The notes under the pieces: generated by a model
Seen by the model: only the letters and a program-made list of their open reading frames with translations
What the model was told of the DNA's origin: nothing
Database searches by the model: none
Position numbers and translations under genes: made by a program
Shown: in pieces, positions 32,402-40,890 of the stretch
How the letters are laid out: every line of letters begins with the position of its first letter
How positions within the stretch are numbered: the stretch's first letter is position 1
DNA from: Streptomyces galbus
GTDB taxonomy: Bacteria; Actinomycetota; Actinomycetes; Streptomycetales; Streptomycetaceae
NCBI RefSeq assembly: GCF_005280195.1
Contig: NZ_SZPR01000019.1
Location: 204,511-268,510, forward strand
Direction: 5' to 3'
DNA length: 64,000 nt

Positions 32402-33724
32402 GTGACCCAGACAACCGACGTGTCCCCGCCGGCCGGAGCCACCGGCCCCCTCCCCGGACCCCGCCGCACCCGAGTGCACCGGGCGTGGTTCGTCGCCGCC
32501 GTCACCTTCGTCACGATCATCGGCGCGGCCGCCTTCCGCTCCCTGCCCGGCCTGCTCATCGACCCGCTGCACGAGGACTTCGGCTGGTCGCGCGGCACCA
32601 TCGGCGCGGCCGTCTCGGTCAACCTCGCGCTGTACGGGCTGACCGCGCCGTTCGCCGCCGCGCTGATGGACCGCTTCGGCATCCGCCGGGTGGTCGCCGT
32701 GGCCCTCACCGTGATCGCCCTCGGCTCGGGCCTGACCGTGTGGATGACGGCCGCCTGGCAGCTCCTGCTGTGCTGGGGCCTGCTGGTGGGCCTCGGCTCG
32801 GGCTCCATGGCGCTGGCCTTCGCGGCCACGGTGACCAACCGCTGGTTCACCGAGCGCCGGGGCCTGGTCAGCGGCATCCTCACCGCCGCCTCCGCCTCCG
32901 GCCAGCTCGTCTTCCTGCCGCTGCTGTCCTGGATGATCACCCACCACGACTGGCGCCCGGCCGCGGTCACCGTCTCCCTCGCGGCCCTCGCCGTCGTCCC
33001 CTTCGTCTGGCTGCTGCTGCGCGACCACCCGGCCGACGTGGGTCTCACGCCGTACGGCGCCACGGAGTTCGTGCCCAAGCCGGCCCCGGTGCGGGGCGCC
33101 GCGGGCCGCGCGGTGCGGGTGCTGCTGTCGGCGGCGCGCACCGGCCCGTTCTGGCTGCTGGCCGGCACCTTCGCGATCTGCGGCGCCTCCACCAACGGCC
33201 TGGTGCAGACCCACTTCGTGCCCGCCGCCCACGACCACGGCATGCCGGTGACGGCGGCGGCCTCGCTGCTGGCGGTGATCGGCGTGTTCGACGTGGTCGG
33301 CACGATCGCCTCCGGCTGGTTCACCGACCGGTTCGAGCCGCGCCGCCTGCTCGCCGTCTACTACGCCCTGCGCGGCGTCTCCCTGCTCTTCCTGCCGATG
33401 CTCCTGGCGCCCACCGTCCACCCGCCGATGCTGTTCTTCATCGTCTTCTACGGCCTCGACTGGGTCGCCACGGTGCCCCCGACCCTCGCCCTGTGCCGTG
33501 AGCGGTACGGCGAGGACAGCGCCATCGTCTTCGGCTGGGTGCTGGCCTCCCACCAGGTCGGCGCGGCCCTGGTCGCCTTCCTCGGCGGCGTCGCCCGCGA
33601 CGTCTTCGGCTCCTACGACGTCGTCTGGTACGCCTCCGGTGCCCTGTGCGCCGCGGCGGCCCTGATGGCGCTGGTGATCCGGCGCCGCCCGGCGCCGCCG
33701 CTCACGGTGCCGGCGACCGCTTAG
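32402..33724 (+). CDS. MFS transporter
   Basis: This 440-residue protein has twelve hydrophobic segments and the loop 2-3 signature (ALMDRFGIRRVV). TRVHRAWFVAAVTFVTIIGA opens the membrane part. It resembles oxalate/formate antiporter-like or monocarboxylate carriers of the major facilitator superfamily, but the substrate is unknown. GTG 32402 starts it. The 3' end overlaps the convergent FAD gene by 23 bases. The adjacent GlxA regulator probably controls it. Confidence 0.88.
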   Translation: MTQTTDVSPPAGATGPLPGPRRTRVHRAWFVAAVTFVTIIGAAAFRSLPGLLIDPLHEDFGWSRGTIGAAVSVNLALYGLTAPFAAALMDRFGIRRVVAVALTVIALGSGLTVWMTAAWQLLLCWGLLVGLGSGSMALAFAATVTNRWFTERRGLVSGILTAASASGQLVFLPLLSWMITHHDWRPAAVTVSLAALAVVPFVWLLLRDHPADVGLTPYGATEFVPKPAPVRGAAGRAVRVLLSAARTGPFWLLAGTFAICGASTNGLVQTHFVPAAHDHGMPVTAAASLLAVIGVFDVVGTIASGWFTDRFEPRRLLAVYYALRGVSLLFLPMLLAPTVHPPMLFFIVFYGLDWVATVPPTLALCRERYGEDSAIVFGWVLASHQVGAALVAFLGGVARDVFGSYDVVWYASGALCAAAALMALVIRRRPAPPLTVPATA

Positions 33725-34961
33725 GGCGCTCCCGCCGGCCCTGCGCGGGCAGGCGGGACAGGCTCGCGCCGCCCTCGCGGGCGACGGCCTTCGCGATGCG
33801 CTGCGCGTCGATCGCCAGCTCGCGGAGCATGCCGCTGATCGGGTTGGTGAAGCCGGTGAAGTACAGGCCGGGGGCGCCCGAGGGGGTGCGGGCCCCGTGC
33901 ACGACCGGTCTGCCCCGGCCGTCGAGGACGCCGAGGTGGCCGACCAGGCCCTCCAGCGCGCGGACGTACCCGGTCGCCGCGACCACCGCGTCCGGGGAGA
34001 TCCGGCTGCCGTCGGCGAGCAGCACCTTGCCGTCCTCGAACCCCTCGACGGCGGCCACGACCTCGACCCGGCCCGTGCGGACCGCGTCGATCAGGCCGAC
34101 GTCCTGCACGGGGATCGCCCCTTCGGTGACCCGGCTGTAGAGCCCGGTGCCGGGGCGGGGCAGCCCGTGCGCCGACAGGTCGGGCACGCTGAGCCGTGCC
34201 ATCGGCCGCGCCAGCCGGTCCACGAGGCCGACGGGCAGGCGCCGTACCAGGACGCCGGTGTACTGGGCGGCCCAGCCGGCGGTGGAGCGGCGCACGATGT
34301 GCGGCGCCGTGCGCACCGCGAGCCGCACCCGCCGCGCCCCGCTCTCGACCAGGTCCACGGCGATCTCCGCGCCGGTGTTGCCGACGCCGACGACCAGCAC
34401 GTCCCGGCCCGCGTAGGGGGTGCCGTTGCGGTAGGCGCAGGCGTGCAGGAACTCCCCGGTGTACGTGTCCCGGCCGGGCCAGTCGGGCACGCGCGGGGTG
34501 TGGTTGAAGCCGGTGGCGACGACCACCGCGGCGCCGGTCAGCCGCCGGCCGCCGGTCGCGTGCAGCAGCCAGCCGGTGCCGTCGGGGGAGCGCTCGACGC
34601 GCGAGACCTCGACGCCGGTGACGATCTCCAGCTCGTGGTGCTCGGCGTACTTCTCCAGGTAGCGCACCACGTCGTCGCGGGACACCCAGCGGCCGAAGCG
34701 GCGCGGCATCGCCAGCCCCGGCAGCGCCGACAGGCGGCGGGTGGTGTGCAGGTGCAGCCGGTCGTAGTGGCCCCGCCAGGACGCGCCCACCCGGTCGGAC
34801 TTCTCCAGCACCACGGCCCGAACGCCCTGTGCGCGCAGGGCGTACGCGGCGGCGAGTCCGCCCGGCCCGCCGCCGATGACGTAGACGGGGCGGTCGGCGG
34901 GCTGCGGAGCGGGAGCGGGCCCGTCGGAAGCGGTGTCCTCGGGAGTCGTGTCGTCGGCCAT
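33702..34961 (-). CDS. flavin-containing monooxygenase-like NAD(P)/FAD oxidoreductase
   Basis: This 419-residue enzyme has an N-terminal FAD Rossmann motif VIGGGPGGLAAAYAL (about 28-42), a second nucleotide motif VVGVGNTGAEIAVDL (about 190-204) and the ATGF/ATGY segments of FMO/CzcO-like enzymes. VVVATGFNHTPRVPDWPG resembles the linker of Baeyer-Villiger and FMO proteins. It probably uses NADPH and O2 on a small substrate. Length is typical of the CzcO-like subgroup. Confidence 0.88.
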   Translation of the reverse strand: MADDTTPEDTASDGPAPAPQPADRPVYVIGGGPGGLAAAYALRAQGVRAVVLEKSDRVGASWRGHYDRLHLHTTRRLSALPGLAMPRRFGRWVSRDDVVRYLEKYAEHHELEIVTGVEVSRVERSPDGTGWLLHATGGRRLTGAAVVVATGFNHTPRVPDWPGRDTYTGEFLHACAYRNGTPYAGRDVLVVGVGNTGAEIAVDLVESGARRVRLAVRTAPHIVRRSTAGWAAQYTGVLVRRLPVGLVDRLARPMARLSVPDLSAHGLPRPGTGLYSRVTEGAIPVQDVGLIDAVRTGRVEVVAAVEGFEDGKVLLADGSRISPDAVVAATGYVRALEGLVGHLGVLDGRGRPVVHGARTPSGAPGLYFTGFTNPISGMLRELAIDAQRIAKAVAREGGASLSRLPAQGRRERPKRSPAP

Positions 34962-35087
34962 GAGCGCGAGCGTAATCACGCCCCGGATTGATGGGTCTCG
35001 GTCAAGACCACAATTGGTTGCGGATTGATCACACGTGGGGAGAGGCCCGGCTGACCCCGGTGCCGCGCCGGGCGTTTGAATGGCCCG

Positions 35088-35675
35088 ATGAACACGATCC
35101 ATGAAGGCGGCGCACCCCCCGTCCTGCGCGGGAAGGGCCTGGTGCTCGGCGCCTGGGACGCGGAGTCGGACGCCGACGCGGAGGTGTGGTGGCGGGGTCA
35201 GGCCGACGACGAGTTCCTGCGGTGGAACACGCCGTTGAGGCCCGTGACGGACCTCGCGACCTCCCGGGAGTCCCTGCGGGCCAAGGCGTGGCAGACGGCC
35301 GAGGGCACCTCCGTGTCGTTCCGGATCGCCGACGCGGAGGACGGGACGGTGCTGGGCCACCTCGGTGTCAACATGATCGACCGGGTGACGCGCAGCGGAC
35401 GGGTCGGCTACTGGGTCCTGCCCGAGGCGCGCGGCCGGGGCGTGGCGAGCCGCGCCCTGACCCTGGCGGCCCGCTGGGCGCTCGGCGAGGGCGGCCTGCA
35501 CCGGCTGGAACTGGGCCACGCCCTGGGCCACGAGGCGTCCTGCCGGGTCGCGGAGCGCTGCGGCTTCCGGTACGAGGGGACGCTGCGCGGGGCGATGTTC
35601 GAGGCGGGCAGCCAGGACACGTTCCGCGACGTGCACCTCCACGCCCGCCTGTCGGGCGACCCGGACCAGCCGTGA
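35088..35675 (+). CDS. GNAT family N-acetyltransferase (RimJ/RimL-like)
   Basis: This 195-residue protein has the acetyl-CoA site VGYWVLPEARGRGVASRAL (about 104-122) and late HALGHEASCRVAERCGFRYE with the family GF.YEG ending. Such enzymes acetylate protein N-termini, amino acids or drugs. ATG 35088 has no ribosome site, so the message may be leaderless; a TTG at 35076 is an alternative. Confidence 0.82.
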   Translation: MNTIHEGGAPPVLRGKGLVLGAWDAESDADAEVWWRGQADDEFLRWNTPLRPVTDLATSRESLRAKAWQTAEGTSVSFRIADAEDGTVLGHLGVNMIDRVTRSGRVGYWVLPEARGRGVASRALTLAARWALGEGGLHRLELGHALGHEASCRVAERCGFRYEGTLRGAMFEAGSQDTFRDVHLHARLSGDPDQP

Positions 35676-35787
35676 CCGCGGGCGGCCGGGGAGGGGGTCC
35701 CGCGGTACCGCCGCACCCGCCCTTGGACGAGTGAACGCGGCAGGGAACCGGGCCCAGGCGCCCGGGGCACCGGCAAACGTTCGTCCG

Positions 35788-36162
35788 GTGACCAACCTCT
35801 ATGTGATCGAGCTCGAGCCAGAGGTGCGCGTCTGGCTGGAGGGCTTGTCGCCGCAGCACTACCGACAGGTGGAGGAGAAGGCAGACCTACTGGCCCAGTC
35901 GCCGACGACCCTGGGCGAGCCGCACTCTCGTAACCTGGGGGAGGGAGTGCGGGAGCTGCGCTTCGTTCTGGGTGGCAGCGCGACGCGCGTGACCTACTGG
36001 CTGGCGCCCGGTCGGCGGATCGTGCTGCTCACCGTCTTCCGGAAGACGAGGATGAGAGAAGAGGCAGAGGTCAAGCGCGCCCAGTCGGCGAAGCACGTGT
36101 GTGAGGGCGAGCACGGGCCCGCGCATTACGAGTTCACTCGTGAGTTCCGGGAGGACATGTGA
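35788..36162 (+). CDS. HigB/RelE-family toxin-like protein (Gp49 type)
   Basis: The 124-residue protein has the Gp49/HigB pattern LYVIELEPEVRVWLEGLSP, ADLLAQSPTTLGEPHSRNLG, VRELRFVLGGSATRVTYWL, VLLTVFRKTRM and a polar tail. HigB toxins are mRNA interferases that bind ribosomes. GTG 35788 is chosen because it begins the recognisable domain. Its stop overlaps the start of a helix-turn-helix gene (GTGA), the toxin-first order typical of higBA. Confidence 0.82.
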   Translation: MTNLYVIELEPEVRVWLEGLSPQHYRQVEEKADLLAQSPTTLGEPHSRNLGEGVRELRFVLGGSATRVTYWLAPGRRIVLLTVFRKTRMREEAEVKRAQSAKHVCEGEHGPAHYEFTREFREDM

Positions 36163-36497
36163 GCCACACCCGCTGGAAGCTGTCGCGGGACCGCAGCAGT
36201 GGCGTGAGCCACGTCGAGCCCGCGGAAGTCGTCGCCGAGCGTGAGCAGATCCGGTTGGCGCTCGCCCTGGGACAACTGGTGTACGACCGCCGCGTCGCGC
36301 TCGACCTCACTCAGGCGGCCCTCGCGGAGCGGCTGGGCATGACGGTGGACGACGTGGAGGCGGTCGAACTCGGCGGCATGCTTCCCCTCACCGCGGATCT
36401 GCTCGTCCGGCTCGCGACCGCCCTGGGCGTCACGGTGGACCTCCACGTGGTCGCCGACGGACACCCCACGGTCGTGTTCGAGGAGCACGCCGCCTGA
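36159..36497 (+). CDS. XRE-family antitoxin-like helix-turn-helix protein (HigA type)
   Basis: The 112-residue protein has an XRE helix-turn-helix at about residues 42-95 (ALDLTQAALAERLGMTVDDV, then LLVRLATALGVTVDLHV). It is translated from a GTG overlapping the toxin stop, so both proteins are made together. HigA antitoxins bind the toxin and repress the operon. The operator is likely within 35676-35787, but no clear palindrome stands out. Confidence 0.82.
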   Translation: MSHTRWKLSRDRSSGVSHVEPAEVVAEREQIRLALALGQLVYDRRVALDLTQAALAERLGMTVDDVEAVELGGMLPLTADLLVRLATALGVTVDLHVVADGHPTVVFEEHAA

Positions 36498-36545
36498 TCG
36501 GTGTCCATACCCGCAGGCGGCGACACCGCGCGCGCCCCGCCCCCC

Positions 36546-37235
36546 TCACGGCCACAACAACCCCCGCCGCCAAGTCCCCTCCGCCTCGCGCCAGTAGCGC
36601 AGGCGGACGTGGCGGCGGTGTTCCTCGCCCTGGAAGAACTCCACCTCCTCCGGGGTGAGGCGGTACAGGGTCCAGGTGGGGGACTCGGTCTCCGGGTGGG
36701 TGCGGGCGCGGTCCCAGGCGGCCTCCGACGCGGCGCGCAGGTCCTCCAGGGAGGCGAGGGGTTCGCTCTGGTGGCCGGTCAGGGCCGCGGCCAGGGCGCC
36801 GGTGGAGCGGGCGTGCAGATCGGAGCGGGCCTCGGCGGCCGGGGCCGCGGTGACCGGGCCCCGCACCCGCACCTGGCGGCCGAGCGCCGGCCAGTAGAAG
36901 GCCAGCGCCGCGTACGGGCGGGCCGCCAGGTGCCCGCCCTTCCTGCTCGTGCGGTGGGTCGCGAAGGACCAGCCGTGCTCGTCCGCGCCGTGCAGCACCA
37001 CGATCCGCACGTCCGGTCGGCCCTCCTCGTCCGCCGTCGCCAGGGACACGGTGTGCGGCTCCCGTTCACCCGCCGCCACGGCCTGCGCGAACCACGCCGT
37101 GAACAGCGCCGACGGGTCCCCGGGCGCCGCCCCCACGTCGAACGCCGGCAGGCTCGTCACCCCCGGCGCCCACACGCGCACCGACCTCAGCAGGTCGTCC
37201 AGGTCCCGTTCCTCCGCCTTGCCGTCCTCAGCCAT
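36546..37235 (-). CDS. PdxH-like pyridoxamine 5'-phosphate oxidase family protein
   Basis: The 229-residue protein follows the PdxH layout: TVSLATADEEGRPDVRIVVL, GWSFATHRTSRKGGHLAARP, ALAFYWPALGRQVRVRGPV, and an EFFQGEEHRRHVRLRYW end that replaces the usual WQGR..RLHDR. The altered C-terminus changes residues that hold PLP in true PdxH. It may use another flavin substrate. The true pdxH is at 4573-5283. Confidence 0.8.
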   Translation of the reverse strand: MAEDGKAEERDLDDLLRSVRVWAPGVTSLPAFDVGAAPGDPSALFTAWFAQAVAAGEREPHTVSLATADEEGRPDVRIVVLHGADEHGWSFATHRTSRKGGHLAARPYAALAFYWPALGRQVRVRGPVTAAPAAEARSDLHARSTGALAAALTGHQSEPLASLEDLRAASEAAWDRARTHPETESPTWTLYRLTPEEVEFFQGEEHRRHVRLRYWREAEGTWRRGLLWP

Positions 37236-37268
37236 GCCCTCATCGTCACACCCGGGCCCCGGGGCCGC

Positions 37269-37694
37269 TCACACCTGGCCCAGGTCCGAGGACACCCACC
37301 GCTCCGGACGCAGGTGCACCACCACCTGCTCGCCGTGGTTCTTCCAGGCGAACTCCACGTACCCGTCCACCTTGTCCGCCGGCAGGTAGCGCGCCGACAT
37401 CCGCCGCAGGTCCTCGAGGGTCGCCGGGTCCGTGCGCAGCACCGGCCCCTCCACCGACACGTACCGGATCGTCGGCTCCAGCCGGTCCACCATCAGCGAG
37501 AAGCGCCCCGCCGCCTGGATGCGCTCGTACTTGCGCGAGGTGCGCCCCGTCATGATCCACACGTCGCCGCCGGGCTCGTACCAGTACCAGATCGGTACCG
37601 TCAGCGGCCCCCGTCCGGTCCCGCCGTCGACCGCCAGCGCCGCGATGTGCGGCTCCGCCAGGAACGCCTCACGCTCTTCGCGGGTCAGTGCCAT
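37269..37694 (-). CDS. PPOX-class F420- or FMN-dependent split-barrel oxidoreductase
   Basis: The 141-residue split barrel has PLTVPIWYWYEPGGDVWIMT, then TSRKYERIQAAGRFSLMVD and a YVSVEGPV strand. These features match the PPOX/F420-dependent enzymes abundant in actinobacteria. ATG 37694 starts it. F420 use is supported only by family resemblance and by fbiC in the window. It lies 33 bases from the PdxH-like gene, so the two may be cotranscribed. Confidence 0.82.
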   Translation of the reverse strand: MALTREEREAFLAEPHIAALAVDGGTGRGPLTVPIWYWYEPGGDVWIMTGRTSRKYERIQAAGRFSLMVDRLEPTIRYVSVEGPVLRTDPATLEDLRRMSARYLPADKVDGYVEFAWKNHGEQVVVHLRPERWVSSDLGQV

Positions 37695-37902
37695 CTCGTT
37701 CTCCTCCAAGGGGTTCGTCGAGCGGTCGTCGTCCGCGCGCACCCAAGCGCCTGCCCGTCCGCGCGCGTCCGTGCGTCTCTGGGGCAACGCCGCCCACCGA
37801 GACGCCCCTTCCCCCGCCCCCGCCGGACCGATCAGTCCCGGCCAAGCACCACCGGCCCGGGCGAGCGGAACCACCCGGCCGCCCGGCACCCGCCGCCGGC
37901 CC

Positions 37903-38556
37903 TCACAGCGCGTGCTGCACCAGCAGCAACGTCCCGATGCCCAGCATCGCCGCCCCGGACGTGCGGGTCACCGCCCGCGCCGCCGCCGGCCGGGCGCCGA
38001 GCACCGCGCGGGCCAGGACGCCGACCGTGGCGTACACGGCGGCACAGCACGCCATGTGCAGCAGCCCCAGGACGGCCGTCTGCGCCGCCACCGGCAGGTG
38101 GGCACCGCCGCCACCCCCCGTTCGGCCGGTCACCAGGAACTGCGGCAGCACCGACAGGTACAGCAGCAGCCCCTTGGGGTTCAGCCCGCTGATCGCCGCC
38201 CCGCGCAGGAACACCCGGCCCCCGCTCTCGCCGGGCAGCACGTCCGGGCCGGAGCCGCCGGGCTCCCCGGACGGCACCCCCGGCCGCCGCAGCACGCTCC
38301 AGCCCAGCCACACCAGGTACCCGGCGCCCGCCACGGTCAGCGCCGTGAGCAGTGCCGGCGAGCCCGCCACCAGGACCGCGAGCCCCGCGACGGCCAGCAC
38401 GGTGTGCACGGCGTACCCGGTGACCAGCCCGCCGACCGCGGCCGCCACCGAACGGCCGCGCACGCCCGCCGCGATCGTGTACGCCCAGTCGGCGCCCGGC
38501 ACGCACACCAGCAGCAGGTCGAGCGCGAGGAAGGAGAAGAGGGTGGTGCTGTCCAT
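37903..38556 (-). CDS. LysE/RhtB family amino-acid exporter
   Basis: The 217-residue membrane protein has about six hydrophobic segments, opening SFLALDLLLVCVPGADWAYT (the family's PGP-like motif reads VPGAD). GLNPKGLLLYLSVLPQFL is the second conserved LysE segment. It exports amino acids or relatives. It is divergent from an Lrp/AsnC regulator across about 80 bases, the standard arrangement for a ligand-controlled exporter. Confidence 0.9.
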   Translation of the reverse strand: MDSTTLFSFLALDLLLVCVPGADWAYTIAAGVRGRSVAAAVGGLVTGYAVHTVLAVAGLAVLVAGSPALLTALTVAGAGYLVWLGWSVLRRPGVPSGEPGGSGPDVLPGESGGRVFLRGAAISGLNPKGLLLYLSVLPQFLVTGRTGGGGGAHLPVAAQTAVLGLLHMACCAAVYATVGVLARAVLGARPAAARAVTRTSGAAMLGIGTLLLVQHAL

Positions 38557-38600
38557 GGAGGTGACATTAGGCGCGAAGGGCCCGAAAGTGCTTCCGAAGT

Positions 38601-38628
38601 TTGCCCGTACACCCCCTGTTCGGGGCAA
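38601..38628. promoter_or_regulatory. inverted repeat in the lysE-lrp divergent promoter
   Basis: TTGCCC (38601-38606) and GGGCAA (38623-38628) are separated by 16 bases. The spacing and position just ahead of the regulator fit an Lrp-family operator. Confidence 0.45.
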
Positions 38629-38638
38629 GATTTCCCCC

Positions 38639-39106
38639 ATGGACGACGTGGACCGGAAAATCCTTGCCGAGCTCCAGCAGGACGGGCGGCTGACCGTGAC
38701 CGAACTGGCCGCCCGGGTGCGGCTGAGCGTCTCGCCGTGCCACCGGCGGCTGCGGGAGCTGGAGCGCTCGGGCGCGATCAGCGGGTACCGGGCGGTGGTG
38801 GAGCCGGCCGCCGTCGGGCTGACCTTCGAGGCGCTGGTCTTCGTGTCGATGCGGCAGGAGGACCGGGACACGGTCGCCGAGTTCGAGACCGCGCTGGCCG
38901 GCATCCCGCACGTGCTGGAGGCGGAGCGGCTGTTCGGCGAACCGGACTACCTGCTGCGGGTGGCGACCGCCGACCTCGCGGCCTTCCAGCGCCTGTACGA
39001 CGAGCGGCTGGCCACCCTGCCGGGCGTACAGCGGCTGACGTCCACGCTGGTGATGAAGCACGTGGTCAAGGACCGGCCGCTGCCGGCGGAGCGGGTCGCG
39101 CCGTGA
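38639..39106 (+). CDS. Lrp/AsnC family transcriptional regulator
   Basis: The 155-residue protein has an N-terminal helix-turn-helix (DRKILAELQQDGRLTVTELA, then RVRLSVSPCHRRLRELERSG) and a C-terminal RAM/ACT-like domain (GLTFEALVFVSMRQEDRDTV). It binds an amino acid and should control the divergent LysE exporter. ATG 38639. Confidence 0.92.
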   Translation: MDDVDRKILAELQQDGRLTVTELAARVRLSVSPCHRRLRELERSGAISGYRAVVEPAAVGLTFEALVFVSMRQEDRDTVAEFETALAGIPHVLEAERLFGEPDYLLRVATADLAAFQRLYDERLATLPGVQRLTSTLVMKHVVKDRPLPAERVAP

Positions 39107-39121
39107 CCGCGTGAGACGGCG

Positions 39122-39151
39122 AGCGGCGGCCCACTCGTGTGGACCGCCGCT
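39122..39151. terminator. hairpin between lrp and tetR genes
   Basis: AGCGGCGG (39122-39129) pairs with CCGCCGCT (39144-39151) between convergent stops, with extra pairing possible in the loop. Confidence 0.6.
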
Positions 39152-39209
39152 GGCCGGACAGGACTTGGGACCCGGGACGACCGTCCCGGAAAGCGCGTGC
39201 GCGCCGGGG

Positions 39210-39857
39210 CTACCTCGACGGCTTCTTGCCGGTGACGCCCAGGTGCACCAACAGCGCCAGGTTCGGGCGCAGTTCGGGCGGCTTGACGCCCCAGGCCGAG
39301 AAGCCTTTCTGGTGCGAGGCGACCGCCGCGAGCATCGTGACGAGCGAACCGGCGATCGCGGCCGGGTTCACGTCCTTGTCGACCTTGCCCCTGGACTGCA
39401 ACTCGGCGACCGCGTCGGCCAGGGAGGAGTTCACCGAGTTCAGGATCTTCATGCGGAGCTTGTAGAAGCGCTTGTCGCCCTCGGCGGCGCCGAGGTCCAC
39501 CACGCGCAGGATCGCGTCGTGCTTGCGCCAGAACTCCAGGAATCCGTCGACGAGTTCCTGCGCGGTCTGCCAGCCGGCCTTGCCGACCCAGGACCGGCCC
39601 TCCAGGAGCCCGGCCAACGCGGCGCCCTCGGCGGCCATTTGGTCGGCGATCTCCAGGACGGCGCCCTCGACGTCCGGGAAGTACTGGTAGAAGGTCGCGG
39701 GCGAAGTACCGGCCTTCCGGGCGACGTCGATGACCTTCACGTCCCGGTAGGGCGAGGAGCTGAGCATCTCGCTGAGGCAGTCGAGCAGCTTCTGCCGGGT
39801 CGCCTGCCCACGCCGGCCGGCCACGCGGCCGTCGACGGTACGCACTTGTCCTGTCAT
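39210..39857 (-). CDS. TetR family regulator
   Basis: The 215-residue protein begins with a basic arm (GRVAGRRGQATRQKLLDCLS) and a helix-turn-helix that includes VARKAGTSPATFYQYFPDVE (about 45-64). The C-terminal part is helical and long enough for a ligand pocket. It is the divergent neighbour of the VOC protein, and its position matches SCO4421. The target is unknown. Confidence 0.88.
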   Translation of the reverse strand: MTGQVRTVDGRVAGRRGQATRQKLLDCLSEMLSSSPYRDVKVIDVARKAGTSPATFYQYFPDVEGAVLEIADQMAAEGAALAGLLEGRSWVGKAGWQTAQELVDGFLEFWRKHDAILRVVDLGAAEGDKRFYKLRMKILNSVNSSLADAVAELQSRGKVDKDVNPAAIAGSLVTMLAAVASHQKGFSAWGVKPPELRPNLALLVHLGVTGKKPSR

Positions 39858-39978
39858 GCCGTCAGCTTACCGAGGGGTGATCGGAGCGCGATTCGGCCGA
39901 CTGCAAATGGGGTGCGGGGGCCGGTGGCGGCGCTTGCGCTGGTCTGCGCGGTGCGCCCGTCGCCGTTACGTTGGGCGC

Positions 39979-40701
39979 ATGGCCGAAAACAGGGCATCGG
40001 TGTACGGAGAGGGCGTCCCCTGCTGGGTGGACGCCCAGCTTCCCGACGTGGACGCGGGCAAGCGGTTCTACGGTGAGCTCTTCGGGTGGTCCTTCGAGGA
40101 CGCGTACGGCGGCTCGGTGTGGGCCCGCCTCGGCGGGGAGCCCGTGGCCGCGCTCGCCCGCAAGGCGGACGGCCGGATGCCCACCGTGTGGACGGTGTAC
40201 TTCGCGGCCCCCGACGCGACCGCCACCGCCCGCCGGATCGACGCGGCCGGCGGCCAGGTCGTCCTGGCCCCCTTCCCGGTCGGCGAGCTGGGCACGGCCG
40301 CGCTGGTCACCGACCCCGAGGGCGCCGTCTTCGGGCTGTGGCAGGCCGGCCGCCACCCGGGCTTCGGCGCCCGGCACCGGCCCGGCGCCTTCGCCTGGGC
40401 CCAGCTCTACGCCCGGGACACCGAGCGGGCCAACGGCTTCTACGGCGGTCTCTTCCACGACGCCCTGTTCGGGCCGGACGCCGAGCCGGACTTCGGCCGC
40501 GCCCCGGTCACCGACGTCTTCCCGGCGCAGATGCCGCCGCACTTCGTCGTCCACTTCGGCGTCGAGGACTGCGAGGCGGCGCTCGGCACGGTGGGCCGGC
40601 TCGGCGGGCGGGTGCAGGCCGGGCCGTTCACCGCCTCCTACGGGACCGTCGCCGTCGTCACCGACGACCAGGGGGCGTCGTTCGCCCTGCTGGAGCGGTG
40701 A
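39979..40701 (+). CDS. kbpA: two-domain VOC (glyoxalase-fold) protein, possible KbpA
   Basis: The 240-residue protein has two VOC repeats, CWVDAQLPDVDAGKRFYGEL (about 14-33) and FAWAQLYARDTERANGFYGG (about 134-153), each followed by the beta pairs of this fold. Its place directly upstream of afsK matches, from memory, the AfsK-binding protein KbpA of S. coelicolor, which inhibits AfsK autophosphorylation. The symbol is given on that positional basis only. The fold itself could also be a metal-dependent enzyme or a sequestering protein. Confidence 0.6.
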   Translation: MAENRASVYGEGVPCWVDAQLPDVDAGKRFYGELFGWSFEDAYGGSVWARLGGEPVAALARKADGRMPTVWTVYFAAPDATATARRIDAAGGQVVLAPFPVGELGTAALVTDPEGAVFGLWQAGRHPGFGARHRPGAFAWAQLYARDTERANGFYGGLFHDALFGPDAEPDFGRAPVTDVFPAQMPPHFVVHFGVEDCEAALGTVGRLGGRVQAGPFTASYGTVAVVTDDQGASFALLER

Positions 40702-40890
40702 CGGTGTCCCGGTCGAGCGCATTGTCCCGGTAGGTGTGGTGACACCCCGTTTCTCCCCGGGTTCGCAACCGGTGGCCCGGCCAGGAAGAATCGGGGTGCG
40801 TGCCGCCGCGGCGGTGCGGTGGTGAGACGCTGCACTTCGGTCGCGTACACATAGTGGGTGACGCGGCTCGTACGGGGAGGTGGCAGGCAA

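Noticed and set aside
37432..38192. Plus-strand frames across the PPOX and LysE genes
   Set aside because: Pro/Arg-rich shadows of the minus-strand genes.
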